Source: Caldilineaceae bacterium
GTDB taxonomy: Bacteria; Chloroflexota; Anaerolineae; Caldilineales; Caldilineaceae
Direction of reading: 5' to 3'
NCBI GenBank assembly: GCA_020634755.1
Contig: JACKBC010000042.1
Location: 1 to 60,585, forward strand
DNA length: 60,585 nucleotides
Shown: positions 42,033-51,183 of the stretch, one piece after another
How positions within the stretch are numbered: position 1 is the stretch's first letter
Layout: each line of letters begins with the position of its first letter
The notes under the pieces: model-generated
The model's database searches: none
The model's input: only the letters and a program-made list of their open reading frames with translations
Told to the model about the DNA's origin: nothing
Made by a program: the position numbers and the translations under genes

Positions 42033-43430
42033 CTACAGTGTCGGCAGCTTCTCGGCCACGCGCCAATCCGCCGCCTGCTCATACGCATGACCAACCTGAC
42101 AGAGCAGCGCCTCTTCAAAATGGCGCCCAACAAATTGCAAGCTGACCGGCAGACCTTGGCTATCAAATCCACAGGGCAGCGATAAGGTTGGGTTGCGGCT
42201 AAAGTTAAAAGGATAGGTATAGCGTGTGCGTACGTAGCCCGCTTCTAAAATCGCGTTGCCTTGGTCATCCATGCGCGGCGCCGTGGTGGGCATGGTGGGG
42301 CAGACTAAAATATCGATCTGTTCAAAAAGCGCGGCCAGGCGGCAGGCAAATTCTTCGCGCAACATATGCGCCTGGGCATATTCCTGCGAACTCTGCTGGG
42401 CGCCGTTGTCCAGCAGCTCCCGAAAGGGGCCATATTCGGCACGACGCTCGGGGTACAGCCCTTGATGAGCCACCAACGCATCGGCCGCGGTCAATGTGCG
42501 CCAGGCTTGCGCGGCCTCTGTGGTATCTGGCTCCGGCACGCTGATTTCAACCAACTGTGCGCCCAGCTTTTCCAGTTGCGTCAACGCGGCGTCAACGGCA
42601 GCGCTCACATCTGGATGCACGCCTTGTTGGATAAAATTAGCGTCAACACCCAGCCGCACGCCCCTTATCTCTCTGTCGATCATGCCCAAATAGTCGGGGA
42701 CGGGCAGCCGGCTCGAAGTGGGATCTTGCGGGTCATAACCGGCAATGGCTTGCAGCACAATGGCCGCGTCGGCCACACTGCGGGTCAATGGCCCCACGTG
42801 ATCTAATGATGCCGCCAGCGGGAAAACGCCGGCTCGGCTCACGCGCCCGTAGGTTGGTTTCAGCCCCACGGTGCCACAGGCCGCCGCTGGAAAGCGGATA
42901 GAGCCGCCCGTATCCGTCCCCAAAGCGCCAAAGCAGAGCCCCGCCGCCACCGCCACGCCTGAACCGCTAGACGAGACGCCCGGCCAGCGGTCGCCACCCC
43001 ACGGATTCGTGGGAATAGGGCGATAGGGGTGGTGCCAGCGCAGGGCAAACTCAGTCATATGGAGCTTGCCCAGGTTCACAGCACCGGCATCGGCAAGCTT
43101 CTGGACCACTGTGGCATCGCGGTCGGGCGCCCAATCGGCCAGCATTTGGGCGCCCACGCTGGTACGCACGCCTTTGGTAAAGCAGAGATCTTTGACCGCA
43201 ATGGGCATGCCATGCAGCGGACCACGGCTGCGTCCCTGGGCAATTTCGCGCTCGGCCGCCTGCGCTTGCGCCAGCGCCGACTCCGCCATGACGGTCACAT
43301 AGCTGTGCAAACGTGCATCCACGTCAGCAATGCGCTTGAGCGTATTTTGCGTCAGCGTGACCGGTGAAAGAGCCCCAGATTGAATCTCTTGGGCAGTTTC
43401 AGTTAGGGTGTTCAGAGCAGGGTCCATCAT
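42033..43430 (-). CDS. Amidase-signature family enzyme
   Basis: 465 residues. The Ser-cisSer-Lys triad fits Lys80 (PIAVKDL), Ser153 (GVSSSGSG) and nucleophile Ser177 (GTDTGGSIRFPAA); the 24-residue Ser-Ser spacing is the family norm. Further signature parts are GLKPTYGRVSRAGVFPLAASLDHVGPLTRSV and ILVCPTMPTTAP. Relatives include GatA and various amide hydrolases. No gatB or gatC is nearby and the length is slightly short for GatA, so a stand-alone amidase is preferred. Substrate unknown. Confidence 0.9.
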   Translation of the reverse strand: MMDPALNTLTETAQEIQSGALSPVTLTQNTLKRIADVDARLHSYVTVMAESALAQAQAAEREIAQGRSRGPLHGMPIAVKDLCFTKGVRTSVGAQMLADWAPDRDATVVQKLADAGAVNLGKLHMTEFALRWHHPYRPIPTNPWGGDRWPGVSSSGSGVAVAAGLCFGALGTDTGGSIRFPAAACGTVGLKPTYGRVSRAGVFPLAASLDHVGPLTRSVADAAIVLQAIAGYDPQDPTSSRLPVPDYLGMIDREIRGVRLGVDANFIQQGVHPDVSAAVDAALTQLEKLGAQLVEISVPEPDTTEAAQAWRTLTAADALVAHQGLYPERRAEYGPFRELLDNGAQQSSQEYAQAHMLREEFACRLAALFEQIDILVCPTMPTTAPRMDDQGNAILEAGYVRTRYTYPFNFSRNPTLSLPCGFDSQGLPVSLQFVGRHFEEALLCQVGHAYEQAADWRVAEKLPTL

Positions 43431-43523
43431 ATCTTTATCTTTATTATTTATCGGCGCTTTTGGATCTCAGGTGGTTGACACGCTGGCCGCGTCCCCATGA
43501 GTCTCCGTTGAGCCTATTTATCT

Positions 43524-44870
43524 TTATTGCACGTCCAACAATTCGACTTCAAAGATCAGCGTGGCGCCAGGAGGAATCGCGCCGCCGGCGCCTTGGTCAC
43601 CATAGCCAAGTTCGGGCGGAATGCGCAGCTGGCGCTTGCCACCCACCTGCATGGTCATAACACCCTCATCCCAACCGGGTATCACCTGGCCCTGGCCAAT
43701 GACAAAGCTAAAGGGCTCGCCCCGATCCAAAGAACTGTCGAACTTGGTGCCATCTTCCAGCCAGCCCGTATAGTTAACAGTGACGGTTTGGCCGGCGCTT
43801 GGCGTAGCGCCATCGCCTACTTCAAAATCATAATACTGCAAGCCGCTATCGGTCGTCGTATAATCCTCTGCCGCCACCTCTGTGGGTGCGGCGGGTGCGC
43901 CGGGCAACACGTCCACCAATTCCACGTCAAAGACCAGCGTGGCGCCGGGCGGAATTACGTTGCCAGCGCCGCTGTCACCATACGCTAATTCAGCCGGAAT
44001 GACGAGTTGGCGCTTGCCGCCCACCTGCATGGTAGCCACGCCCTCATCCCAGCCGGGAATGACGCGGCCCTGGCCAAGCGGAAAACTAAATGTCTGCCCG
44101 CGATCAATCGAGCTGTCGAACTTCACACCATCGGTAAGCCAGCCGGTGTAATTGACAACCACGACTTGTCCCTCTTGGGGCGCATCACCGACGCCCACTT
44201 CCAAATCGTAATATTTGAGCCCACTGTCCGTGGTGGTGTAATCGGCCTCGTCTACCGCAGCCGGTTCGGCAGGCGAACCAGCCCGAATGTCGACCAATTC
44301 CACGTCAAAAATAAGTGTGGCATTGGGGGGAATCACACCGCCAGCGCCCTGTGCGCCATAGGCCAAATCGGGCGGGATAATGAGTTGCGCTTTGCTGCCC
44401 TGGTTGAGCAACGCAATGCCTTCATCCCAGCCGGGAATGACGCGGCCTTGGCCCAGCGGAAACGAGATGGGCTCACCGCGCGGTATGGAGCTATCAAAAA
44501 CGGTGCCGTCTTCCAACATGCCCGTATAGTTCACAACCACAACGTTGCCCGGTTCGGGCTTGGGTCCGTCGCCGGCTTCGGTCACAATGATTTCAAGGCC
44601 GCTATCGGTCACGGTAGATTCACCTTTCGCTTTTTCAAATGGAACACTTGCCTCTGTCGGTTGACTGGCATCTGTATTGGCCGCTTCTTCTGGTGTTGTT
44701 TCTGCATCAGCACCTTCTGCGGCCGCGGCTGTTTGCTCCGCTGTTGCTTGCACATCAGCCTGATTTTCTGGAGCTTCCGTTGCCGCCCCATTGGACCCAC
44801 AAGCCGCCAACAGCAGGACAGCAAGCAGGGCAGTCAGCAGAGAAAGCTTCGAACGTAAATTTTGTTTCAC
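43524..44870 (-). CDS. Lipoprotein with three tandem FKBP-type peptidyl-prolyl isomerase domains
   Basis: The start is a GTG at 44870, preceded by GAGGTGA; the frame to 44957 is too far upstream. The 448-residue product has a lipoprotein signal (LLTALLAVLLLAAC, Cys24) and an Ala/Glu/Thr-rich linker. Three FKBP domains follow, each starting VVNYTG.L.DG..FDSS..RG and ending GYG..GAG..IPP.ATL.F.VEL.D. The three share the catalytic pocket residues, including the Tyr and the F/D pair in FDSS. Role: prolyl isomerisation outside the membrane, probably folding exported proteins. Repeat identity suggests internal duplication. Confidence 0.93.
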   Translation of the reverse strand: MKQNLRSKLSLLTALLAVLLLAACGSNGAATEAPENQADVQATAEQTAAAAEGADAETTPEEAANTDASQPTEASVPFEKAKGESTVTDSGLEIIVTEAGDGPKPEPGNVVVVNYTGMLEDGTVFDSSIPRGEPISFPLGQGRVIPGWDEGIALLNQGSKAQLIIPPDLAYGAQGAGGVIPPNATLIFDVELVDIRAGSPAEPAAVDEADYTTTDSGLKYYDLEVGVGDAPQEGQVVVVNYTGWLTDGVKFDSSIDRGQTFSFPLGQGRVIPGWDEGVATMQVGGKRQLVIPAELAYGDSGAGNVIPPGATLVFDVELVDVLPGAPAAPTEVAAEDYTTTDSGLQYYDFEVGDGATPSAGQTVTVNYTGWLEDGTKFDSSLDRGEPFSFVIGQGQVIPGWDEGVMTMQVGGKRQLRIPPELGYGDQGAGGAIPPGATLIFEVELLDVQ

Positions 44871-44959
44871 AGATTCACCTCGGAATGTTTGAGTTATATT
44901 GACGCTCCATCTTAACCGGATGTGACCGAAAAGGCCAGAAACAGAGGGATTGTTCACTC

Positions 44960-45940
44960 TTAGCGTGACGCCTGGCGCAGACGTTCACCAACCTGATTGA
45001 AAAGCCCCGGCGGCACGGTATTGGGGGCGAGCAGCCGCAGCGCGCCTTGGCAAATCGTAGCCGAAAATGGTGTTACGCCGGCCCGTTCACCGTCCAGGTG
45101 ATAGGGAACCGATGGATTGGTCACAATCGAAACGCGGCGACCGCGCAGCATCTCAATATTGGGATCGTTGGCGTGGTTATCCAATCCGATTTCCAGCACA
45201 TAGCGCATAACCGTCGGCCACTGCTGGCCGCGGAAGAGCCACACCTCAAATACGCCGTCATCCAGCACGGCGTGAGCGTTAAGCCGCAATTCGCCACCGC
45301 CAAAAAGCCGGCAGTTGCTAATGGTAATCATCAGAAATTCGCCCGTGGCAACTTGATCATCCACGGTAATCTTGGCGTTGATGCTGGGAAAACCGGGCAA
45401 AAAGAAAAGCGCCTTAACGGCATAAGCTGCCGGCCCCAGCCGCTTGATCAATTTGGAGCGCGGTTCAATCTGGTCCACCACAAAACCATCAGCGCCGGCG
45501 CCGCCCCAAAGTAACCAGTAGCGGCCCGAATCGCACTGTCCCAAATCCATTTGCACAATGTGGCCATCCATGAGCGCACGGGAGGCCGCCAATAATTTAT
45601 CGGGGTCGAGCAGGTTGGGGCGGGGAAGACGTAGCTCTTTGGCAAAAGAGTTAGCCGTGCCCACCGGCAGCGGCGCCAGCGCGGTTTGGCTATGCGCCAG
45701 ACCGTTGGCCACTTCATTGAGCGTGCCGTCACCGCCGGCGGCCAGCACAAGTCCATGTTCTTGCTCGACGGCATGTCTGGCCAATTCGGCCGCATGCTCT
45801 GTGCGCGACGTGGGCCGTACAAAAACTTCCCACCCATATTCCTGCCAAAATTCAGCGACGCGCAGAATGATGCCTTTGCCCATGCCGCGGCCAGCATTGG
45901 GATTATAGATCAATGTGACTTTCGTGGAGGGAAGGGGCAT
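44960..45940 (-). CDS. Diacylglycerol-kinase-family lipid kinase
   Basis: 326 residues from an ATG at 45940, which overlaps the 3' end of mmuM by 38 bases. The catalytic domain carries TLIYNPNAGRG, GGDGTLNEVANGL (the conserved ATP loop) and LAPLPVGTANSFAKEL. The second domain carries GAGADGFVVDQIEP, FLMITISNCRLFGGG and PYHLDGERAG. It belongs to the DagK/YegS/BmrU group, which phosphorylates diacylglycerol or other lipid alcohols to recycle lipids. Third gene of an operon with rsmI and mmuM. Confidence 0.91.
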   Translation of the reverse strand: MPLPSTKVTLIYNPNAGRGMGKGIILRVAEFWQEYGWEVFVRPTSRTEHAAELARHAVEQEHGLVLAAGGDGTLNEVANGLAHSQTALAPLPVGTANSFAKELRLPRPNLLDPDKLLAASRALMDGHIVQMDLGQCDSGRYWLLWGGAGADGFVVDQIEPRSKLIKRLGPAAYAVKALFFLPGFPSINAKITVDDQVATGEFLMITISNCRLFGGGELRLNAHAVLDDGVFEVWLFRGQQWPTVMRYVLEIGLDNHANDPNIEMLRGRRVSIVTNPSVPYHLDGERAGVTPFSATICQGALRLLAPNTVPPGLFNQVGERLRQASR

Positions 45941-46910
45941 TCCGTTTTTCCTTTTGCAGCAACTGTCGGATCTGCACAATATCAGCGGGCGTGGTGCGGC
46001 AACAGCCTCCCAGCAAACGGGCCCGCGCGCGTCGCCAGGTTGCCGCCTGCGCACAGAAATTTTGCGCCGTATGGGGCAGCCACGCCCGCGTTGGAGCATG
46101 CCAAATTTCGCCGCTGTTGGGGTAGGCTGCCAGCGGTTTGTCTGTGTGCGCGGCGCCGATCTGCAACAGCGATTCTACATATTGAGGCGGCGTACAATTG
46201 ACGCCCACCGCCACGATTTGCGGCGCAGCATGCGCCAACGCAATGCATTGGCTAAAATGCTCCCCGCGGCAATTTTGTTCCCCATTGGCGCAGCTAAAGC
46301 TCAGCCAGGCCGGAATATCCGGGAACTCGCCCAGCAAGTGAATGAGCGCCTCGGCCTCGCGCACGCATGGGATTGTCTCGCAGGCCAGCAGATCGGCCAG
46401 GCCGCGGCGGATGGCATCGGCGTAAATGGCCAGGCGGGGCCGGTGCCAATCCATAAGCGCCGATACGGAAAGGCCATAGTCACCACGATATTCCGAGCCA
46501 TCGTGCAAAAAAGCGCCATATGGTCCCACAGACACAGCCACCAGCGGAAAAGCTCGGTCTGAGTCATTATTTTGGGCCCAAAACGCTTGCCTGGCTTCAT
46601 GGGCCAGCTGGATGCTAAGCTGCATAACCGCAATCGATTGCTGCTGGTCAAGACCACGCTCGGCAAAGCCCTCAAAAGAGGCTTGATAGCTGGCCGTAAT
46701 GGCCACATCGGCGCCGGCGTCAAAATAATCGCAATGCACCTGGCGGATGAGCGCCGGCGTCTCCAACAGCGTCTTGGCCGACCAAAGCGGATCGGCAATA
46801 TGTGCGCCGCGTCGCTCCAGTTCAGTAGCCAACGCGCCATCCAACACAACAAAGGGCTGATGCGCCAATAGCCGCTGGAGTGGATTGGTGAAATCGGGGG
46901 AAAAGTTCAT
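45903..46910 (-). CDS. mmuM: Homocysteine S-methyltransferase
   Basis: 335 residues. It starts by the four-base ATGA overlap with rsmI. Zinc-binding Cys residues are in VAVGVNCTPP and LLGGCCRTTP. FVVLDGALATELERRG at the start and DYFDAGADVAITASYQASFEGF are typical of the betaine/S-methylmethionine-homocysteine methyltransferase barrel. It transfers a methyl group from S-methylmethionine or SAM to homocysteine, giving methionine. Length matches MmuM. Confidence 0.9.
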   Translation of the reverse strand: MNFSPDFTNPLQRLLAHQPFVVLDGALATELERRGAHIADPLWSAKTLLETPALIRQVHCDYFDAGADVAITASYQASFEGFAERGLDQQQSIAVMQLSIQLAHEARQAFWAQNNDSDRAFPLVAVSVGPYGAFLHDGSEYRGDYGLSVSALMDWHRPRLAIYADAIRRGLADLLACETIPCVREAEALIHLLGEFPDIPAWLSFSCANGEQNCRGEHFSQCIALAHAAPQIVAVGVNCTPPQYVESLLQIGAAHTDKPLAAYPNSGEIWHAPTRAWLPHTAQNFCAQAATWRRARARLLGGCCRTTPADIVQIRQLLQKEKRNAPSLHESHIDL

Positions 46911-47599
46911 GGGGCCTCTTCCTCATACCCACCGATCGCGACAATATATTCCCCCCGCAGCTTTTGGTTCTGAAAAAGCGGCAGCAATTCGGCCAAGCAA
47001 CCGCGGTCCACGCGCTCATAAAGTTTGGTCAGGTCATTGGCAACGGCCGCGGGCCGGTTGCCGTACACCGCCAGCGCGTCTTCCAAAAAGGCCGCCAATC
47101 GATAGGGGCTTTCGTAGAAGATGAGCGTATGCGGTGAGTGGAGATCAACGGCCAGAAAGTTGCGGCGCTGGCCCGATTTGCGGGGCGGAAACCCACGAAA
47201 TGTAAAGCTATGGACCGGCAGCCCCGAAAGCACCAGCGCCATAATCAGCCCGGTGGGGCCCGGGATCATCGTCACATCAATATCCTGGCCGGCCTGGCGC
47301 GCTTCCAGCACGCTGCGCACCAAAGTAAAGCCAGGGTCCGCAATGCCTGGGGTTCCCGCATCGGTTACCAGCGCCACCGATTTTGATTCGGCCAGCAGCG
47401 TCATAATGCGTTCGCCGGCGCGACGCTCATTGTGTTCGTGAAAGGCAATTTGGGGCTTATCGATCTCAAAATGCTTGAGCAGGCGTCCGGTCTTGCGCGT
47501 ATCTTCACTGGCGACATAGTCAACCTGGCGCAGCACCTCCAGCCCGCGCAGCGTCATGTCGCCAAGGTTACCAATGGGGGTTGCAATGAGATAAAGCAT
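46907..47599 (-). CDS. rsmI: 16S rRNA 2'-O-ribose methyltransferase RsmI
   Basis: 230 residues from the ATG at 47599. The opening LYLIATPIGNLGDMTLRGLEVL, ASEDTRKTGRLLKHF, HEHNE, VALVTDAGTPGIADPG and IPGPTGLIMALVLSGLPVHSFTFRGFPPRK are all RsmI hallmarks (tetrapyrrole-methylase fold). It methylates C1402 of 16S rRNA using SAM. The C-terminal domain is short compared with E. coli (about 285 residues). First gene of the operon with mmuM and the lipid kinase. Confidence 0.95.
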   Translation of the reverse strand: MLYLIATPIGNLGDMTLRGLEVLRQVDYVASEDTRKTGRLLKHFEIDKPQIAFHEHNERRAGERIMTLLAESKSVALVTDAGTPGIADPGFTLVRSVLEARQAGQDIDVTMIPGPTGLIMALVLSGLPVHSFTFRGFPPRKSGQRRNFLAVDLHSPHTLIFYESPYRLAAFLEDALAVYGNRPAAVANDLTKLYERVDRGCLAELLPLFQNQKLRGEYIVAIGGYEEEAP

Positions 47600-47666
47600 A
47601 AGAAATTCCGGTTGGGGATATATGATGCACGATTTGCGATGTATGGTATACCGTATACAGTACACC

Positions 47667-47733
47667 GCAACGGTGTTGGCGATATAGGCGTCGGTCTCGA
47701 TTCAGGAATCTAGCCTTATCTCATGCCGTTGCG
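47667..47733 (+). repeat. 67-bp dispersed repeat, family B (copy 2)
   Basis: GCAACGGTGTTGGCG at the start, TAGGCGTCGGTCTCG in the middle, GCCGTTGCG at the end. It lies between hisB and rsmI. Confidence 0.88.
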
Positions 47734-47822
47734 ATCTATTGATATAGGATATAGGATTTACGATGTATGTACCAGCTTCGTCCACGAGATGTTCTCGTGA
47801 AGCATACATCCAAAATCAGGCA

Positions 47823-48417
47823 TCATTCTGTTAGCGTGCCTTTGGTGCTCGGGACTCCCTGCCGCCGCGGATCGATCTGAACGGCCGCATCCAGGGCACG
47901 GGCAAGGGCCTTTTAAAGAGCGCTTCGGCTTTGTGGTGATCATTGCGACCATAGAGTACATGTGCATGCAAATTCATGCGCGCATGGATGGCCAGTGATT
48001 CAAACAGGTGAAAAATCAGATCGGTCCCCAGCTGGCCCAGGCGGGGGGCGTCACAAAGTCGGCCTCAAAAACGCAATATGGCCGCCCGCTCAGGTCCAAG
48101 GCCACCCGGGCCAGCGTTTCGTCCATGGTTACATAGCTGTGCGCCGTACGCACAATACCGCGACGGTCGCCCAAAGCTTGGTCCAGTGCTTTGCCCAGAC
48201 AGATAAACGTATCTTCAGCGGTGTGATGTTCGTCAATATGAATGTCGCCCTGTGCGGCCACCGATAAATCAAAGAGCCCGTGGCCAGCCAGCAGCGTGAG
48301 CATGTGATCGAGAAAACCAATACCGGTCTGAATGTCGGCCTGGCCAGAGCCATCTATATGTAAGGTGAGATTAATCGATGTTTCACCCGTTTGTCGTACT
48401 ACTGTTGCTTGTCGCAT
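47823..48417 (-). pseudogene. hisB: Imidazoleglycerol-phosphate dehydratase, two frameshifts
   Basis: An ATG at 48417 with GGAG upstream. Intact part: IDGSGQADIQTGIGFLDHMLTLLAGHGLFDLSV, DIHIDEHHTAEDTFICLGKAL, HSYVTMDETLARVALDLSGRPY and FEADFVTP, with both His-rich Mn-binding motifs. At a G-run (48043-48048) the frame shifts by one base, and the protein continues as LGQLGTDLIFHLFESLAIHARMNLHAHVLYGRNDHHKAEALFK. A second change of two bases near 47915 is needed to read ALARALDAAVQIDPRRQGVPSTKGTLTE and the stop. The two changes together total three bases, so the end is back in frame. Histidine biosynthesis enzyme; no other his gene is nearby. Confidence 0.85.
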
Positions 48418-48461
48418 TCGATGTGGCTCCCAAAATAGATTATTCCAAAACATGAATAGTA

Positions 48462-48544
48462 CCACTTACGCAGCGCCTACGGATTGCCCGAACAAGAACG
48501 CACTTTCGGCGAGCCGATTCTTACTCCAAGCTTGCGCAAGTTCT
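48462..48544. repeat. MITE-like repeat, family A (copy 6)
   Basis: Ends CCACTTACGCAGCGCC and GCTTGCGCAAGTTC, in the same polarity as 54853-54934. Confidence 0.8.
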
Positions 48545-48561
48545 TTAGTTTAATGATGATA

Positions 48562-48640
48562 GGAGTTACGCACTTGACCAGACCTGTCAGGTTTGCAAAA
48601 CCTGACAGGTCTTCGACAAACTCGGCCAACTGCGTAAGCC
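48562..48640. repeat. Repeat with GACCTGTCAGGT palindrome
   Basis: Bounded by AGGAGTTACGCAC and ACTGCGTAAGCCC. Inside is a perfect 15-bp palindrome (AGACCTGTCAGGTTT / complement, loop GCA) at about 48580-48612. It looks like one repeat inserted in a family A element. Confidence 0.75.
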
Positions 48641-48824
48641 CTAGATGACTTTGTGTTGCGCACAACCGCCAGCATATATAGCCCAAATAGTTGAAACGGT
48701 TATTCTACCACTAAAGTAAAATTGCCATAAAAATATCATGCGCACACCGGCGATCGAGATGACTGCCAGCATATAGCGCCTCAAAAATCGGGCAAAACTG
48801 GTTGACTGATAAAGCTTATTTTAC

Positions 48825-48891
48825 CGCAAGGATCGCAAAGAAACGCCAAGCATCTACTCGGGTGTCATTTGCGCATCTTTGCGCCCTTGCG
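48825..48891. repeat. Inverted host repeat
   Basis: CGCAAGGATCGCAAAG against TCTTTGCGCCCTTGCG, nearly complementary, 35 bases apart. Confidence 0.65.
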
Positions 48892-48958
48892 ATAGAAAGA
48901 TTACATGTATCCGTCAAGCAGTCGGGCAAAATCCAATCAAAAGAATGCTCAATAGATA

Positions 48959-49038
48959 TGACTTATGCAGCGCTTGCACCGTGTCTAGAGAAACAAGATT
49001 CGAACACAAAGCGACCCACCGTCTAGGCTTGCGTACAT
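48959..49038. repeat. MITE-like repeat, family A (copy 7)
   Basis: Ends ATGACTTATGCAGCGCTTGC and TAGGCTTGCGTACATCC; divergent but recognisable. Confidence 0.7.
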
Positions 49039-49242
49039 CCTAACAGAAAGAAAAAAGAAGCTAATGCGAATTTAAAACGTCAGTTTTTGTGTCAATATTG
49101 TAAATTAACTGTAATAATAATTGTGGAAAGTTGTGCCATAATAGTGGCTATAGTATTATGGTTAAGCCTCACATGACCGCCCCATTGCAAAAACCACCCA
49201 AACCATTCTTACATCCTCGTGTTGAGGAAATTTGGAGGAAAA

Positions 49243-50799
49243 GTGAGCCCCGAAACTTTTGCGCAAAAGCGGAGTGGCCATAGCGGCGCGTCTGTCTCCA
49301 CACCAATAATTTCCCCGGGCAATATTAATTTTGGCACTTTGGCCCTTGGCCAAACCGAAACGCGATCCCTCATTTTTTGCGATACGACTGATGGCACCCC
49401 CCTTGCTGAAGAGAACGACGAAATCACCATCTCGCTGAGCGAAAATTCAGCCTGGTTTCATATTGTACAGTGCGAACAGGTTGCGCCCGAACAGCCAGAG
49501 CAGCTTCGGTTTACGCTGCAAGCGGATGCAACCGAGTTGCAGCCCGGTGAAAGTTATGACGGCTGGATCGTGATTCACGGCAAGCAGAAACAGGCCAAAG
49601 CCATGTTGTCCATGCAGGTAGCGCCCATCTCGCCAGTGGCCAAATTGATACGATCACGCATGCTGCAATTACCGCTCTTGATTGTCACCATCGTGGTAAT
49701 TTTGGCGACATCGGTGGGCGGCTCCATCAGCAAGGCATTTATTCCCTGGCGCTCATTTGCGGCGTCGGACAAAGTGGCCTCGCTGGCGGTGGCGGCGCCG
49801 CTCTCTAATGAGGACCTGGTCTTTGCCGTCTCTGAAGAACGACATCTTACGCTTAATTTTGCCAACCCCTATATGAGTGCATCGCAGCGCAGTTTAAAGG
49901 TGCCGGGGTGGTCGCCGGTCTGGTCTCCCGATGGCTCGCAAGTGGCGTTTATCTCAGATTCCGACAGCTTGGTTGAACAGATTTATGTGCTTAATGTGGA
50001 AACAGGACTTATTTATCAGCTTTCTGAGAATTCCGGCTATAAAATGATGCCAAAATGGTCACCCGATGGTTTGCGGTTGGCCTACATTGCGGGTAAACCC
50101 AATCAGGGCACATTACAAATTGTTTCGGTTCCCAATGCACAAGTTGAGCAATTGGATGAAGCAGAACGGGAGGCCGTTTGGGCCGAAACGGCTCACATTG
50201 GGCAGATAGTTCAGTCGGTCTCCTCCGCCCAAAATGAGACCGGCACGGCTTTGGGCTACAGTCGCTATTTTGAGTGGTCGCCCGATGGCAAATCTATTCT
50301 GTTTGATCTATATGACGGTGATGAACACCGAGTCTATTTGGCCACCAGCAACAGTTTAGAAATGTTGATCGATTCAGATATTTGGTCCACACCTGTCTGG
50401 TCGCCTGACGGTCAACAAATTATTGCAGCATCTAATATTGGTATATACATATTGGATGCCAATGGCAATGCGCCTACCAAATTAAATGCGCTGCCGGCCT
50501 ATACGCCTAACTGGTCACGCGATGGCAAAAAGATTGCCTTCCTTACAGGCGGCAATCACGCGTCCGCAGACGCGTTGTGGGTGATGGATGCCGATGGTCG
50601 GAACGCCGTGGCTGTGGCCGATGCGGGTGTCGTTGCCTACGAATGGTCAGGGTCAAGCAACACGCTGGCCTATATTACGGGAAATGCTGGCAGCCAGAAT
50701 CCGACCTTTTATCTGTGGGTTACCCAAATTGGCAAAGCGCCCAGACTGGTGGCGGAAGTAAATGAACCAACCGTCTCCTGGCGCGCACAGGGTTCGTAA
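49243..50799 (+). CDS. Membrane-anchored TolB/WD40-like propeller protein
   Basis: A GTG at 49243 with GGAGG four bases upstream is chosen over an earlier in-frame GTG. Of 518 residues, the first 140 form a beta-sandwich (INFGTLALGQTETRSLIF, WFHIVQCEQV, GWIVIHGKQKQ). One membrane segment follows near 150-170 (LPLLIVTIVVILATSVGG). The rest is a TolB-type propeller with repeated WSPDGSQVAFISD, WSPDGLRLAYIAG, WSPDGKSILFDL, WSPDGQQIIAAS and WSRDGKKIAFL. This is a sensing or scaffold layout; no enzyme motif. The N-terminal domain lies on the opposite side of the membrane from the propeller. Function unknown. Confidence 0.82.
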   Translation: MSPETFAQKRSGHSGASVSTPIISPGNINFGTLALGQTETRSLIFCDTTDGTPLAEENDEITISLSENSAWFHIVQCEQVAPEQPEQLRFTLQADATELQPGESYDGWIVIHGKQKQAKAMLSMQVAPISPVAKLIRSRMLQLPLLIVTIVVILATSVGGSISKAFIPWRSFAASDKVASLAVAAPLSNEDLVFAVSEERHLTLNFANPYMSASQRSLKVPGWSPVWSPDGSQVAFISDSDSLVEQIYVLNVETGLIYQLSENSGYKMMPKWSPDGLRLAYIAGKPNQGTLQIVSVPNAQVEQLDEAEREAVWAETAHIGQIVQSVSSAQNETGTALGYSRYFEWSPDGKSILFDLYDGDEHRVYLATSNSLEMLIDSDIWSTPVWSPDGQQIIAASNIGIYILDANGNAPTKLNALPAYTPNWSRDGKKIAFLTGGNHASADALWVMDADGRNAVAVADAGVVAYEWSGSSNTLAYITGNAGSQNPTFYLWVTQIGKAPRLVAEVNEPTVSWRAQGS

Positions 50800-51183
50800 G
50801 GGGAAAGACCTCGTAAATTGCCGTTAATGGGTATTCAAGTTAGGAAACCGTGCAGTTTCGGGGTAAAATGTAAGCTACAGTTTCGTTTTTCGTAATTTTA
50901 TGGCTAACTTGCCCCTTGATATGTTGTGAACGGATTGTCGTCATTTATTTGATGTGTCAAGATGAGCTGACTCTTCCCATCTTCGTCACCCCCCAATACG
51001 CATAGATTTCACGCACATACTTTTGAGCAACTTCCAGACTTTGCAAGTTGCCGTTCTATGATTATAAGTACATGGCAACGGTGTTGGCGTTCTAGGCATC
51101 GGTCTCGTTTGGAGAATCCAGCCCACTCTCTAGCCGTTGCGAGCTACGGATTATTGATATCCCCCCAGGAAGGAAGGTTTTCC
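50800..51183. other. Intergenic region upstream of the response regulator
   Basis: Apart from the family B repeat at 51075-51141, nothing recognisable is seen. Confidence 0.5.
51075..51141 (+). repeat. 67-bp dispersed repeat, family B (copy 3)
   Basis: Closely matches 47667-47733; it ends 43 bases before the response regulator start. Confidence 0.88.

Larger units (their letters stand above)
48418..49242. other. Repeat-rich intergenic region
   Basis: About 825 bases with three family A elements (48462, 48562, 48959), a 15-bp palindrome and an inverted host repeat at 48825-48891. I see no gene or RNA gene here. Confidence 0.7.

Noticed and set aside
42033..43430. gatA (Glu-tRNA amidotransferase subunit A)
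   Set aside because: No gatB/gatC neighbours and the sequence fits a general amidase equally well.
48802..49026. 74-codon open frame between hisB and the TolB-like gene
   Set aside because: It reads through two repeat elements and has no ribosome site or similarity.
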